A stretch of 64,000 bases of DNA from Alcanivorax sp. (lineage in GTDB: Bacteria > Pseudomonadota > Gammaproteobacteria > Pseudomonadales > Alcanivoracaceae). This document shows positions 48,506-57,669 of the stretch, in pieces. Under the pieces are notes generated by a model, which ran no database searches, was not told where the DNA came from, and saw nothing but the letters and a program-made list of their open reading frames with translations. Within the stretch, counting starts at the first letter, position 1, and the number at the start of each line of letters is the position of its first letter. The position numbers and the translations under genes were made by a program. The DNA lies in contig JAKUPL010000010.1 in the NCBI GenBank assembly GCA_022449455.1, positions 62,001 to 126,000 on the forward strand. Direction: 5' to 3'.

Positions 48506-48557
48506 ATCACGGGGGAACAACGAACGAGGCGGGGCGTTTTTTCAGGGAGCGGTCAAA

Positions 48558-49502
48558 TCAAAGCACGATGCGCAGAAGCGGCGTGATCCGCAGCACACGG
48601 CCACCGTGGGGCTGGACCATGGCCGCCAGGGCGGCGTCCACGTCGGTGAGGTCGTAGCTGCCGGTGACCCGGCGCGCGGCCAGGGCGTCATCGGCGATCA
48701 GGATGTAACCGCGGGCGTGACGCTCCAGGGTGTCCGCCAGATCCGCCAGGGTGCGGTCCTGCACGAACAGCCGGCCCTGCCGCCAAACCGCCACCCGGTC
48801 CGGCGCCGACCGTTGCACCCGGGCGGTGCCGCTGGCGCGGTCCAGGGCCCACTGGTCGCCGGGCAACAAATGGCGGGCCCGCCCACCCCGGTAACTGACC
48901 GCCACTTCACCGTGGCTGACGCCGACGCCGTAGCTCTCGTCGTCCTCGCGGACGCTGAAGGCGGTGCCGATGTCGCGGGCACGCACTTCATCGGCCACCA
49001 CCAGGAAGGGGCGCGGATCGGCGGCCACTTCGAAGAAGGCTTCACCGCGCAGCAACCGCACGCGGCGCTCACCGTCGCTGAATTCCTCGGCCAGCGCACT
49101 GTCGGCGCCAAGCACCACGGCACTGCCGTCGGCCAGCGTCACGGCCAGGGTCTGCCCCACCCCGGTGCGATAATCCGCCTGCCAGTAACGCCAGGCGGCG
49201 GGCATCAGGGCCAGCAGCAAACAGGCGGCCAGCGCCAGGGCGGTCCGCGGCGGCCAGCGCCGGCGGTTGACCGGCGCCTCGCCGTGCCCCGGCCAGCGTT
49301 GCCGCTGCACCGGCAGGTCGCCGACCAACGCCCAGGCCTCGCTGACCCGCCGCCAGGCGTCCTCGTGGCGCTCATCCCGGGCCCGCCAGTCAGCGCAGGC
49401 GCGTCGCAGGGCCGGGTCCCGCGGCGCTTCGTCCAGCCGCAGCTTCCAGTCACTGGCCTCACGCAACAGCGCGTTGTCGGCGGGCTTATCGGAATCTTCC
49501 AT
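48558..49502 (-). CDS. fecR: FecR-family anti-sigma/signal-transducing protein
   Basis: Inner-membrane regulator of the adjacent ECF sigma factor, 314 residues. The cytosolic N-terminal domain (about 11-56) has the Trp-rich pattern EASDWKLRLDEAP and CADWRARDERHEDAW. One membrane helix spans 87-105. The periplasmic FecR domain (about 113-235) includes VTLADGSAVVLGADSAL and VRLLRGEAFFEVAADPRPF. The STN-like C-terminal domain (about 245-310) should contact the receptor. It lies 51 bases after fecI and 104 bases before the receptor start. Confidence 0.93.
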   Translation of the reverse strand: MEDSDKPADNALLREASDWKLRLDEAPRDPALRRACADWRARDERHEDAWRRVSEAWALVGDLPVQRQRWPGHGEAPVNRRRWPPRTALALAACLLLALMPAAWRYWQADYRTGVGQTLAVTLADGSAVVLGADSALAEEFSDGERRVRLLRGEAFFEVAADPRPFLVVADEVRARDIGTAFSVREDDESYGVGVSHGEVAVSYRGGRARHLLPGDQWALDRASGTARVQRSAPDRVAVWRQGRLFVQDRTLADLADTLERHARGYILIADDALAARRVTGSYDLTDVDAALAAMVQPHGGRVLRITPLLRIVL

Positions 49503-49553
49503 CTTCGATCCGGGGCTGGGCTTCGTGGCGCGAAACCGGGCTTAGGGCCTGCC

Positions 49554-50048
49554 CTAATCCAGGGCGGCGGCAAGATGCGCCATGGCATCGCGTACCAGGC
49601 GGTGGGCGGTGGCCGTGGACACCTCCAGCCGCTCGGCGATTTCCGCCAGAGTATAGCCACCGACCCGGTGCATTTCGATGGCCAGACGCTGGCGCCGGGG
49701 CAGACCGTCCAACACGCCGGCCAGGCGATCCAGACGGTCGTGCTGCATGGCGGTCTGCTCGGGGCTGCTTTCCTCCCGCGGCTTGAGCCACTCCACCGTT
49801 TCTTCGTTCTGGTGGCGGCTCTCCATGGCCGAGCGACGGGTAAAATCAATCGCCAGGTTGCGCACGATGCGGTACAGGTAGGCCACGCCGGAGCCGGTCG
49901 GCCGCCGGCCGTCGGGCACGAAACGCAGAAAGGCGTCCTGAACCAGATCCTCGGCACGGGCCCGGCAGCCGACGATGGAGGTGACGTAGTCCACCAGCGC
50001 GGCCCGATGGTCCAGATACGCCTTGAGATTGCTGTCGGTGTATTTCAC
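49554..50048 (-). CDS. fecI: FecI-type ECF sigma-70 factor
   Basis: Iron-starvation ECF sigma factor, 164 residues. Region 2 includes AEDLVQDAFLRFVP and VAYLYRIVRNLAIDFTRR. Region 4 has LPRRQRLAIEMHRVGGYTLA and the recognition helix STATAHRLVRDAM. The GTG at 50048 is chosen because GGGAGA lies just upstream and the length then fits the family; an ATG at 50120 would put extra Arg/Gly-rich residues in front and start inside the Fur-like region. A strong Fur box precedes it. It probably directs transcription of the receptor gene. Confidence 0.92.
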   Translation of the reverse strand: MKYTDSNLKAYLDHRAALVDYVTSIVGCRARAEDLVQDAFLRFVPDGRRPTGSGVAYLYRIVRNLAIDFTRRSAMESRHQNEETVEWLKPREESSPEQTAMQHDRLDRLAGVLDGLPRRQRLAIEMHRVGGYTLAEIAERLEVSTATAHRLVRDAMAHLAAALD

Positions 50049-50118
50049 CCGTCTCCCACCCGCTTGATAAGGGCCCTTGTCGAACCCTGGTCGTCGCCCG
50101 AGGAGACAGAATCTAAAC

Positions 50119-50137
50119 AAAAATCATTCTCATTACA
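50119..50137 (-). promoter_or_regulatory. Fur box upstream of fecI
   Basis: On the minus strand TGTAATGAGAATGATTTTT matches the Fur consensus at 13 of 19 positions, with the characteristic AATGAGAATGAT core. It stands in an AT-rich island about 71 bases before the fecI GTG, between moeB and fecI. It gives the standard Fur-then-FecI hierarchy. Confidence 0.65.
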
Positions 50138-50172
50138 ATGATGTCAGCGTCACACGCCGCCCGGGAAGGAGA

Positions 50173-50937
50173 CTATCCGTGGCCTCCGCCGCACACCGGG
50201 CAGGCCGGGTCCTTGCGAAAGGCCACTTCCCGCCAGGACAGGGTGCGGCCGTCGAACAGCCGCAGGCGCGGCGCCACCGGCTTGCCGGTGAGCAGGTGCA
50301 GGGCCAGCAGCGCCTGAAGGGTGCCGATGGTGCCCACCACCGGGCCGAGGATGCCGGCCTCGCTGCAGGCCAGATCGCCGTCGGTACCGTCGCCGTACAC
50401 GCAGGCGTAGCAGGCGCTGTCCGGGTCACGCAGGTCGAAGGCGGCGAGCTGGCCGTCCAGGCGGATCGCGGCGCCGCTGACCAGGGCTTTGCGATGACGT
50501 ACACAGGCGGCGTTGATGGCCTGGCGGGTGGCGAAGTTGTCGCAGCAGTCCAGCACCAGATCCACCTCGGGCAGATGCCGGTCCAGCCAGTCGTCGCCGG
50601 CCATGGCGGCGTGGGGCTCCACCTTTACGTCCGGGTTCAGGGCGTTGAGCTGGGCGGCCAGGGCGGCGGCCTTGCCCTGCCCCACCTGGCCACCGCGGAA
50701 GGCGATCTGGCGGTGCAGGTTGCTGGTGTCCACGGTGTCGTCGTCCACCAGCACCAGCCGCCCGACGCCGGCGCCGGCCAGATACAGCGCGGCCGGATTG
50801 GCCAGCCCGCCGCAGCCGACCAGCAGCACGGTGGCGCCGGCGATGGCTTCCTGGCCGTCCAGGTCGAAGTCCGCCACCAGCAGTTGCCGGCTGTAGCGTT
50901 GCAGTTGGTCGTCGCTAAACACTTCTTGGTTAGACAT
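50173..50937 (-). CDS. moeB: HesA/MoeB/ThiF family adenylyltransferase
   Basis: E1-like enzyme that adenylates the C-terminus of a ubiquitin-like sulfur carrier (MoaD or ThiS), 254 residues. The nucleotide motif is VLLVGCGGLANPAALYLAGAG. Zinc ligands are the pairs CYACVYGDG and CPVCGGG. The catalytic Arg/Asp region is VDTSNLHRQI. It overlaps prmC by eight bases in the hemA-prfA-prmC-moeB order known from pseudomonads. MoeB versus ThiF cannot be settled from sequence alone. Confidence 0.88.
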   Translation of the reverse strand: MSNQEVFSDDQLQRYSRQLLVADFDLDGQEAIAGATVLLVGCGGLANPAALYLAGAGVGRLVLVDDDTVDTSNLHRQIAFRGGQVGQGKAAALAAQLNALNPDVKVEPHAAMAGDDWLDRHLPEVDLVLDCCDNFATRQAINAACVRHRKALVSGAAIRLDGQLAAFDLRDPDSACYACVYGDGTDGDLACSEAGILGPVVGTIGTLQALLALHLLTGKPVAPRLRLFDGRTLSWREVAFRKDPACPVCGGGHG

Positions 50938-51751
50938 GGCCCAAGGTTACCCTGTCGTTGCCGCCCAGGTCCTGGCGGGTGGTGACATCGTGGAAACCGT
51001 GGCCGGCCAGCAGCCGGCGCACGGCGCCGCCCTGATCGTGGCCGTGCTCGAGCATCAGCCAGCCACCGGCGGCGAGCCGTTCCCGGGCCTGGGCGGCGAT
51101 CACCCGCAGGTCCGCCAGGCCCCGGTCGTGGGCGGCCAGGGCGGAACGGGGCTCGAACCGCACATCGCCCTGCTCCAGGTGGTGATCGTCCGGGTCCACG
51201 TAGGGTGGATTACTGACGATCAGATCGAAGGGCCCGGCCAGGGCGCCCAGCCAATCGCCGCGCACCAGGCTGACGGCGGCGCCCAGGGCCTCGGCGTTGT
51301 CCCGGGCCACCGCCAGGGCGGCGGCGCTGGCGTCGGTGAGGATCACCCGCCAGGCGGGCCGTTCCAGCGCCAGCGTCACGCCCACCGCGCCGGTGCCGGT
51401 GCCCAGGTCCGCCACCCGCCGGGGCGTGGCCGGCACCGCCTCCAGCGCCGCCTCCACCAGGGTTTCCGTGTCCGGACGGGGAATCAACGTGGCGGGGGTC
51501 ACCACAAACCGGCGACCGTAGAATTCCCGCTCACCGGTCAGATGGGCCACCGGCTCACCGGCGGCCCGGCGCGTCACCAACAGATCGAACAGACGCTGCT
51601 GGTCCGCGGTCAGGGTCTTTTCCGGCCAGGTATAGAAGTAGCGGCGGTCCTGGCCGAGCACCCGGGTGAGCAGCAGCTCCGCGTCCAGCCGCGCGCTGGG
51701 CGATGCCGCCAGGGTGTCGCGGGCACCGCGCAGAGCCTCGTCGATGCGCAC
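50930..51751 (-). CDS. prmC: Peptide chain release factor N5-glutamine methyltransferase PrmC
   Basis: SAM-dependent enzyme that methylates the Gln of the GGQ motif in RF1/RF2. It has 273 residues. The substrate-binding NPPY is in LIVSNPPYVDPDDHH, and SAM motif I is VADLGTGTGAVGVTLA. It follows prfA, its substrate gene, after five bases. Confidence 0.95.
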   Translation of the reverse strand: MRIDEALRGARDTLAASPSARLDAELLLTRVLGQDRRYFYTWPEKTLTADQQRLFDLLVTRRAAGEPVAHLTGEREFYGRRFVVTPATLIPRPDTETLVEAALEAVPATPRRVADLGTGTGAVGVTLALERPAWRVILTDASAAALAVARDNAEALGAAVSLVRGDWLGALAGPFDLIVSNPPYVDPDDHHLEQGDVRFEPRSALAAHDRGLADLRVIAAQARERLAAGGWLMLEHGHDQGGAVRRLLAGHGFHDVTTRQDLGGNDRVTLGHV

Positions 51752-51756
51752 GGCGC

Positions 51757-52848
51757 TCAGCCCTGACCCTCGGCCAGGGCCGCCAGCTGTTCCGCCTGAT
51801 GCTCGGCGAGCAGCGCGCCCACCACCTCGTCCAGGTCGCCGGCGACGATTTCGTTGAGCCGGTACAGGGTCAGGTTGATGCGGTGGTCGGTGAGCCGGCC
51901 CTGGGGGAAATTGTAGGTGCGGATGCGCTCGGAGCGGTCCCCGGAGCCGACCAGGGATTTGCGTTCCGCCGCCTGCTCGGCGTGGGCGGCGCTTTCACGG
52001 GCGTCCAGCAGCCGCGCCTTGAGCAACGACATGGCCTTGGCCTTGTTCTTGTGCTGGCTGCGCTCGTCCTGGCATTCCACCACCACGCCGGTGGGCAGGT
52101 GGGTGATGCGCACCGCCGAGTCGGTGGTGTTGACGTGCTGGCCGCCGGCGCCGGAGGACCGGTAGGTGTCGATGCGCAGATCCTCGTTGCGAATCTCGAT
52201 GTCGCCGGCGTCCTCGGCCTCGGCCAGGATCGCCACGGTGCAGGCGGAGGTGTGGATGCGCCCCTGGGACTCGGTGGCCGGCACGCGCTGCACCCGGTGG
52301 GCGCCGGATTCGAACTTGAGCCGGGAGTACACGCCGTCGCCGGCGATACGCGCGATCACTTCCTTATAGCCGCCGTGCTCGCCCTCGCTAGCGCTCACCA
52401 CTTCCACCTTCCAGCCGCGCTGGTCGGCGTAGCGGGAATACATGCGGAACAGGTCGCCGGCGAACAGGGCGGCTTCGTCGCCGCCGGTGCCGGCGCGGAT
52501 TTCCAAGTACACACTGGCACCGTCACGGGGATCCCGGGGCAGCATCAGGCGTTGCAGTTCTTCTTCCAGGTCGGCGGCGCGCTGTTCGCCCACGCGGACT
52601 TCCTCGGCGCCCATCTCACGCATGTCCGGGTCGCCGTCGTCGAGCAGGGCCCGGGCGGTGTCCAGGTTGTCCAGGGTGGCGCGGTAATCGCGATAGGCAC
52701 GCACCACGTCTTCCAGCTCCGCGTACTCCTTGGAGAGCCCCCGGAACCGCTTCTGGTCCCCGATCACCTGCGGGTCCGCCAGCAGCCCGCTGATCTCCTC
52801 GAAGCGTTCCATCAATCGGTTGAGCTTGCCCTCTAACGACGCCTTCAT
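51757..52848 (-). CDS. prfA: Peptide chain release factor 1
   Basis: Recognises UAA and UAG stop codons. It has 363 residues. The GGQ hydrolysis motif is in [18 protein letters not shown], and the stop-reading tripeptide lies in [14 protein letters not shown] (PAT, RF1 type). Its ATG overlaps the hemA stop by four bases. Confidence 0.97.
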   Translation of the reverse strand: MKASLEGKLNRLMERFEEISGLLADPQVIGDQKRFRGLSKEYAELEDVVRAYRDYRATLDNLDTARALLDDGDPDMREMGAEEVRVGEQRAADLEEELQRLMLPRDPRDGASVYLEIRAGTGGDEAALFAGDLFRMYSRYADQRGWKVEVVSASEGEHGGYKEVIARIAGDGVYSRLKFESGAHRVQRVPATESQGRIHTSACTVAILAEAEDAGDIEIRNEDLRIDTYRSSGAGGQHVNTTDSAVRITHLPTGVVVECQDERSQHKNKAKAMSLLKARLLDARESAAHAEQAAERKSLVGSGDRSERIRTYNFPQGRLTDHRINLTLYRLNEIVAGDLDEVVGALLAEHQAEQLAALAEGQG

Positions 52849-54122
52849 GATTCCTCGCTGGACGCCTCGCCGTCCTGATCAAGCAGAATTTCCCGGGCCA
52901 TCAGCAGCGCCTCGGCGCGATCCTCGGCGGCCAGCCGGCGCAGGGTGACGCTGGGCCGGTGCAGCCATTTGTTCACCAGGTTGTGCTTGAAGCGGCGCAG
53001 CACTTCTTCCGGGTCGCCGCCCTGCTGCAGCTGCGCCAGCGCCCGCTCCAGTTCCTGGTCGGCCAGCTCGGTGCGCTGGCGACGGTAATCGCGCAGCACC
53101 CCCACCGCCCGCTTTTCCCGCCGTGAACGGTGATGCTGGGTGACCGCCTCGGCGATCAGCCCGGCGGCTTCCCGGGCGGCCTGTTCACGGGCGCGGACGT
53201 TTTCCTGGATCGCCTCCTGCAGATGGTCGACGGTATAAAGGTAGACGTCGTCCATTTCGCCCACTTCCGGCTCGATGTCCCGGGGCACGGCGATGTCCAC
53301 CATGAACATGGGCTTGTGGCGGCGCCGCTTGAGCGCACGCTCCACGGTGCCCTTGCCGAGAATGGGGATCGGCGCGGCGGTGCAGGCGATCAGAATGTCG
53401 GCGTGCTCCAGGGCCACCGGCAGCTCTTCCAGGGCGATGCCCCGGCCGCCGACCTGCTCGGCCAGCGCCTGGGCGCGCGCGGCGGTGCGGTTGGCGATCA
53501 CGATTTCGCGCACCTGCTGTTCTTCCAGATGGCGGGCCACCAGCTCGATCATCTCACCGGCGCCGATCAGCAGCGCCCGGCTTTTCTTCAGGTCGGCGAA
53601 AATGTGCCGCGCGAACGACACCGCCGCGTAGGCCACCGACACCGGGTTGGCGCCGATGCCGGTCTCCGTGCGGATGCGCTTGGCCACCGAGAACACGTCC
53701 TGGAACACCCGCCCCAGTTCGCCGTTGACCAGGCCCGCCTCGTGGGCGCGGGCATAGGCCTCGCGCATCTGGCCGAGAATCTGCGGCTCGCCCAGCACCA
53801 GGGAATCCAGGCCGCCGGCCACTCGCATCATATGTTCCAGGGCCAGGTCGCCCTGGTGCCGGTACAGCGCCGGGCGCAGGGTGTCCACCGGCATGCGCCG
53901 CTCCGCCGCCAGCCAGTCGCCGAAGTCCGGCGCCTCGCCTTCCACCAGGCAATACAGTTCGGTGCGATTGCAGGTCGACAGCAGAGCCGCCTCGCGGACC
54001 CCGGGCAGATCGGCGCGCAGCCGCGCCAGCGCCCGATCCGCCTGATCGGCGGAGAACGCCAGTTGCTCGCGCAACTCCACGTCCGCGGTGGTGTGATTAA
54101 CGCCGACTGCGATGAGATTCAT
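52845..54122 (-). CDS. hemA: Glutamyl-tRNA reductase
   Basis: First step of C5 tetrapyrrole synthesis, converting Glu-tRNA to glutamate-1-semialdehyde. It has 425 residues. The start [19 protein letters not shown] is canonical. The catalytic Cys51 is in [12 protein letters not shown], and the NADPH fold begins [18 protein letters not shown]. It leads hemA-prfA-prmC-moeB and diverges from a TPR lipoprotein gene. Heme biosynthesis next to the heme-type uptake locus is probably coincidental ancestral order. Confidence 0.97.
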   Translation of the reverse strand: MNLIAVGVNHTTADVELREQLAFSADQADRALARLRADLPGVREAALLSTCNRTELYCLVEGEAPDFGDWLAAERRMPVDTLRPALYRHQGDLALEHMMRVAGGLDSLVLGEPQILGQMREAYARAHEAGLVNGELGRVFQDVFSVAKRIRTETGIGANPVSVAYAAVSFARHIFADLKKSRALLIGAGEMIELVARHLEEQQVREIVIANRTAARAQALAEQVGGRGIALEELPVALEHADILIACTAAPIPILGKGTVERALKRRRHKPMFMVDIAVPRDIEPEVGEMDDVYLYTVDHLQEAIQENVRAREQAAREAAGLIAEAVTQHHRSRREKRAVGVLRDYRRQRTELADQELERALAQLQQGGDPEEVLRRFKHNLVNKWLHRPSVTLRRLAAEDRAEALLMAREILLDQDGEASSEES

Positions 54123-54305
54123 AGGAAAACGACGACGACCCGATGGGATGCCCAGACACGCGCAAGGGTGTGGCATTTTGCGCGAAACGGCCCTTTAAAA
54201 CAATGTAGTGGCCCTTTCGTACCCGGCCGTGAAAGCGTCGCCGATCCTTGGGTGCGGCCGGCGGGTGTGCAATGATAGCGGCTCGAAACGAGGACCGTAT
54301 CGCCG

Positions 54306-56006
54306 ATGAATGCACGCCCATCGCTTGTTGTTGCCGCCCTCCTGGCCCTGGCGGGCTGCGCCCAGACCCCGCCGGCGCCGCCCGCCGCGCCGGCCCCGCC
54401 ACCCCGCGATCTGCCCCCGATTGAATACGATGGCGAAACCCTCGGCGATCTGCTGGTGGCGGAAACCGCCGCCCAACGGCAGAGCCTGGCGGTGACGCTG
54501 GAATACTATGCCCGCGCCGCGCGCACCACCGGGGACCCGGAAGTGATCGCCCAGGCCACCAAACTGGCCACGTTTCTGGAGCGCACCGACCAGGCCCGGG
54601 AGCTGTCCGACCTGTGGCTGGATCGCGAGCCGGATAACGCCGACGCCCTGCGGCTGGCCGCCCTGGCCCATATCCGTCAGGGCGATAGCGACGGCGCCGC
54701 CGCCCTGATCGACCGGCTGCTGGCCGCCCACGGCAGCGACGCCCTGCTGCCACTGGTGGCGGAAGCCAGCAATATGGACGACGCGGACAACCAGGAACTG
54801 CTGGAAGCCCTGTCGCAGCTGGCCGACCGTTACCCCCATCAGGCGCCGCTGTGGTACGCCCGGGCGCTGGACCGGCGCCAGCGGGACGACCTGCCCGGCG
54901 CCCTGGACGCCACCCGGCGCGCCTTGAAGGAAGACCCGGACCACCTGGAAGCCGCCCTGCTGCAGGCGCAGTTGTTGTTCGAGGCCGGCCAGCCTGAGAA
55001 AGCGCTGAAACGGGTGGCGCAACGGGTCGAGGCCCATCCGGACAGCCGCCGCGCCCGGGTCGCCTATGTGCGCCTGCTGCTGGCCGCCCACCAGTACGAC
55101 GACGCCCGTGAACAATTACAGATTCTGGCGGAGCGCAACCCCCAGGATCTGGACCTGCAGTATTCCCTGGCCTTGCTGGCCCTGGACGCCGGCGCCGTGG
55201 AATCCGCCGAGGAGATCCTGCATCAACTGCTGCGCCAGGGTTACCGCCCCAACCAGATGCGCCTGCATCTGGGCCAGGCGGCGGAAGCCCGCGGCGCCGT
55301 GGACGAAGCCATCAACGACTACCTGAAGGTCAAGGGCAGCGACGCCCTGCAGGCCCAGGTGCAGGCGGCGCGCTTGCTGTACGCCAGCGACCGGGGTGAT
55401 CGCGGCCATGCGCTGATCACCAGCCTGACCCGCCAATTTCCCGACCGCGCCGACCTGCTGTGGGTGAGCGAAGCGGAAATGCGCGCCGCCACCGGCGACG
55501 CCCAGGGTGCCCTGGCGCTGCTCGACCATGCCCTGGAAGCCGACCCGGACAACCCGGACCTGCTTTATGCCCGCGCCATGACCGCCGGCCAGATGGGCCG
55601 CACCGAGCAGATGGAAGCGGACCTGCAGCAAGTGCTGGCGCAGGACCCGGACGACACCGCCGCGCTCAATGCCCTGGGCTACACCTGGGCGGACCGGGGC
55701 GCCCACCTGGAGCAAGCCCACGATATGATCGCCCGGGCCCTGGCGGCGGAACCGGATGACCCGGCGATTCTCGACTCCATGGGCTGGGTGCTGTACCGGC
55801 TGGGTCGCCCGGAAGAGGGCCTGCCCTACCTGCGCCGAGCCTACCAGCAGCAGCCCGACGCCGAAGTCAGTGCTCACTTGGGCGAAGTGCTCTGGGCCCT
55901 GAACGAGCGCGATGCCGCCCTGCGGGTGTGGCGCGCCGCCCTGGCCAAGGAGCCGCAATCGCCGGTTCTGCTGGACACCCTGCAACGGCTGGAGATCGCC
56001 CCATGA
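54306..56006 (+). CDS. Tetratricopeptide-repeat lipoprotein
   Basis: The 566-residue protein has lipobox LALAGC (Cys18) and then a Pro/Ala linker. About a dozen TPR units cover residues 45-560, for example LLDHALEADPDNPDLLYARA and LNALGYTWADRGAHLEQA. It is probably an outer-membrane-anchored periplasmic scaffold. The gene precedes lolB-ispE (ATGA overlap with lolB), the common order in Pseudomonas-like genomes. No catalytic domain. The 183-base gap to hemA should hold two divergent promoters; a direct repeat GGCCCTTT is seen there (about 54188 and 54212). Confidence 0.9.
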   Translation: MNARPSLVVAALLALAGCAQTPPAPPAAPAPPPRDLPPIEYDGETLGDLLVAETAAQRQSLAVTLEYYARAARTTGDPEVIAQATKLATFLERTDQARELSDLWLDREPDNADALRLAALAHIRQGDSDGAAALIDRLLAAHGSDALLPLVAEASNMDDADNQELLEALSQLADRYPHQAPLWYARALDRRQRDDLPGALDATRRALKEDPDHLEAALLQAQLLFEAGQPEKALKRVAQRVEAHPDSRRARVAYVRLLLAAHQYDDAREQLQILAERNPQDLDLQYSLALLALDAGAVESAEEILHQLLRQGYRPNQMRLHLGQAAEARGAVDEAINDYLKVKGSDALQAQVQAARLLYASDRGDRGHALITSLTRQFPDRADLLWVSEAEMRAATGDAQGALALLDHALEADPDNPDLLYARAMTAGQMGRTEQMEADLQQVLAQDPDDTAALNALGYTWADRGAHLEQAHDMIARALAAEPDDPAILDSMGWVLYRLGRPEEGLPYLRRAYQQQPDAEVSAHLGEVLWALNERDAALRVWRAALAKEPQSPVLLDTLQRLEIAP

Positions 56007-56569
56007 CCCGACTGTGGTGGCTGCCCCTGCTGGCACTGTTTTTAAGCGCTTGTCAGACCCGCCCGGTGACGGACACCGACTTCACCCGCCCGGACCAGAT
56101 CCAGCGCTGGGAAATGAACGGCAAGCTGGGCTACCGCACTCCGGAGGACGGCGGTTCCGCCACCTTCGATTGGGAACAGTCCCCGCGCCACGGCGCCATT
56201 CACTTTTCCGGCCCGCTGGGCTTCGGCAGCGCCGAACTGACCTGGCGTCCCGGCCGCGCCCGCCTGGAAACCGGCAAGGGCGAGTGGCAAGCACGCTCCC
56301 CCGGCGAACTGGCCTGGCACCTGACCGGCTTCTGGCTGCCGGTGTCGGCCCTGGAATACTGGAGCCGCGGCCTGGTCTGGCCCGGCGCCCCGGCGCAGGC
56401 GGAGAAAAACGAGGCCGGCCAGTTGGTGCGCCTTCGCCAGCTGGGCTGGAACCTGGAGTTCGACCGCTATGAACCGGTGGGCCAGGTGGCACTGCCCCAT
56501 CGCATCAAGGCCCACCAGGACGCCAACCATTTCACCCTGCTGATCCGGGAGTGGCGCCCGCTGCCATGA
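56003..56569 (+). CDS. lolB: Outer-membrane lipoprotein receptor LolB
   Basis: Receives lipoproteins from LolA and inserts them in the outer membrane. It has 188 residues, a lipobox LFLSAC (Cys17), then WEMNGKLGYRTPEDGGSATF and LPVSALEYWSRGLV, all family-typical. It overlaps both neighbours by four bases. The start was set at MTRLWWLP because the signal peptide begins there. Confidence 0.94.
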   Translation: MTRLWWLPLLALFLSACQTRPVTDTDFTRPDQIQRWEMNGKLGYRTPEDGGSATFDWEQSPRHGAIHFSGPLGFGSAELTWRPGRARLETGKGEWQARSPGELAWHLTGFWLPVSALEYWSRGLVWPGAPAQAEKNEAGQLVRLRQLGWNLEFDRYEPVGQVALPHRIKAHQDANHFTLLIREWRPLP

Positions 56570-57507
56570 CCCCTGCATCCCCCGCGATGGCGCCGGCGAC
56601 CGGGTTCGCCCTGCCGGCACCGGCCAAGCTCAACCTGCTGCTGCACATCATCGGCCGCCGCGCCGACGGCTACCACGACCTGCAGACCCTGTTCGCGCTG
56701 CTCGACCACGGTGACACCCTGCACTTCCGGCCCCACGACGCCCTGACCCTGACCTGCGACCGGCCCGACCTGCCGGTGGACGAGCACAATCTGGTGCTGC
56801 GCGCCGCCCGTCTGCTGCAACAGGCCAGCGGCTGCCACCAGGGCGCCGCGCTGCATCTGGAGAAGCGTCTGCCCGCCGGCGGCGGCGTGGGCGGCGGCTC
56901 CTCCGACGCGGCCACCGCCCTGCTCGGCCTCAATCATCTATGGGGACTGAACCTGACCCTGGAGCAACTGGCCACCCTCGGCCTGCAACTGGGCGCCGAC
57001 GTACCGGTGTTCGTGCACGGTCGCAACGCCTGGGCGGAGGGCGTGGGCGAGCGCCTGCAAGCCGTTGATCTGCCGCCACAATGGTTTCTGGTGGTGAATC
57101 CCGGGGTAGCCGTTTCAACCGCTCGAATTTTCAGCGACGGGGAATTGACAAGGCACACCCCCGCCATTACATTACCGGCCTCGCTTGGGGCGGCCACTTT
57201 CGAGGCCCTTCTCAACCAGGGTCATAACGACTGTGAAGCCGTGGCCCGGCGCCTTTTTCCCCCCGTGGATCAAGCGCTTGAGTGGCTCCAACGCGAAGCG
57301 GGCAACGCCCGCATGACCGGCACCGGCGCCTGCTGTTTCGCACGCCTTGCCGGGGCGCAAGCGGCCCGCGACCTGCAGCGGCGCTTGCCAGAAAACTGGA
57401 CGGCTTTTGTGGCCCGAAGCACTGAACTCTCACCTCTCCACGAGGCACTGGCGACGCTTCGAGCCAAAGAACATCCAGGTCCGGCGTCCAACGACGACGC
57501 CACCTGA
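56566..57507 (+). CDS. ispE: 4-diphosphocytidyl-2-C-methyl-D-erythritol kinase
   Basis: GHMP kinase of the MEP isoprenoid pathway, 313 residues. The motifs are PAPAKLNLLLHIIGRRADGY and the ATP loop LPAGGGVGGGSSDAATALL, with a C-terminal RMTGTGACCFA. The ATG overlapping the lolB stop was chosen; a GTG five codons earlier also exists. tRNA-Gln and prs follow, a widely conserved order. Confidence 0.96.
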   Translation: MTPASPAMAPATGFALPAPAKLNLLLHIIGRRADGYHDLQTLFALLDHGDTLHFRPHDALTLTCDRPDLPVDEHNLVLRAARLLQQASGCHQGAALHLEKRLPAGGGVGGGSSDAATALLGLNHLWGLNLTLEQLATLGLQLGADVPVFVHGRNAWAEGVGERLQAVDLPPQWFLVVNPGVAVSTARIFSDGELTRHTPAITLPASLGAATFEALLNQGHNDCEAVARRLFPPVDQALEWLQREAGNARMTGTGACCFARLAGAQAARDLQRRLPENWTAFVARSTELSPLHEALATLRAKEHPGPASNDDAT

Positions 57508-57518
57508 CCGGTTAGTGT

Positions 57519-57594
57519 TGGGGTATAGCCAAGTTGGTAAGGCAGCGGGTTTTGATCCCGTCATTCCCAGGTTCGAGTCCTGGTACCCCAGCCA
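57519..57594 (+). tRNA. tRNA-Gln (anticodon TTG)
   Basis: A cloverleaf is readable: acceptor TGGGGTA/TACCCCA, D arm around GCCAAGTTGGTAAGGC, anticodon stem GCGGG/CCCGT with loop TTTTGAT (anticodon TTG), T arm CCAGG-TTCGAGT-CCTGG, and encoded CCA. It lies 11 bases after ispE. Confidence 0.97.
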
Positions 57595-57669
57595 TCTTCT
57601 TTATACGTTCTTCTATATAAAAGGAACGTGAGTTCCTGAAATCCACTACCTGATAGTCAGGGGACGCCA

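Noticed and set aside
50049-50120. Longer fecI start at the ATG at 50120
   Set aside because: It would add 24 atypical residues, lacks a good ribosome binding site and abuts the Fur box; the GTG at 50048 has GGGAGA upstream and gives family length.
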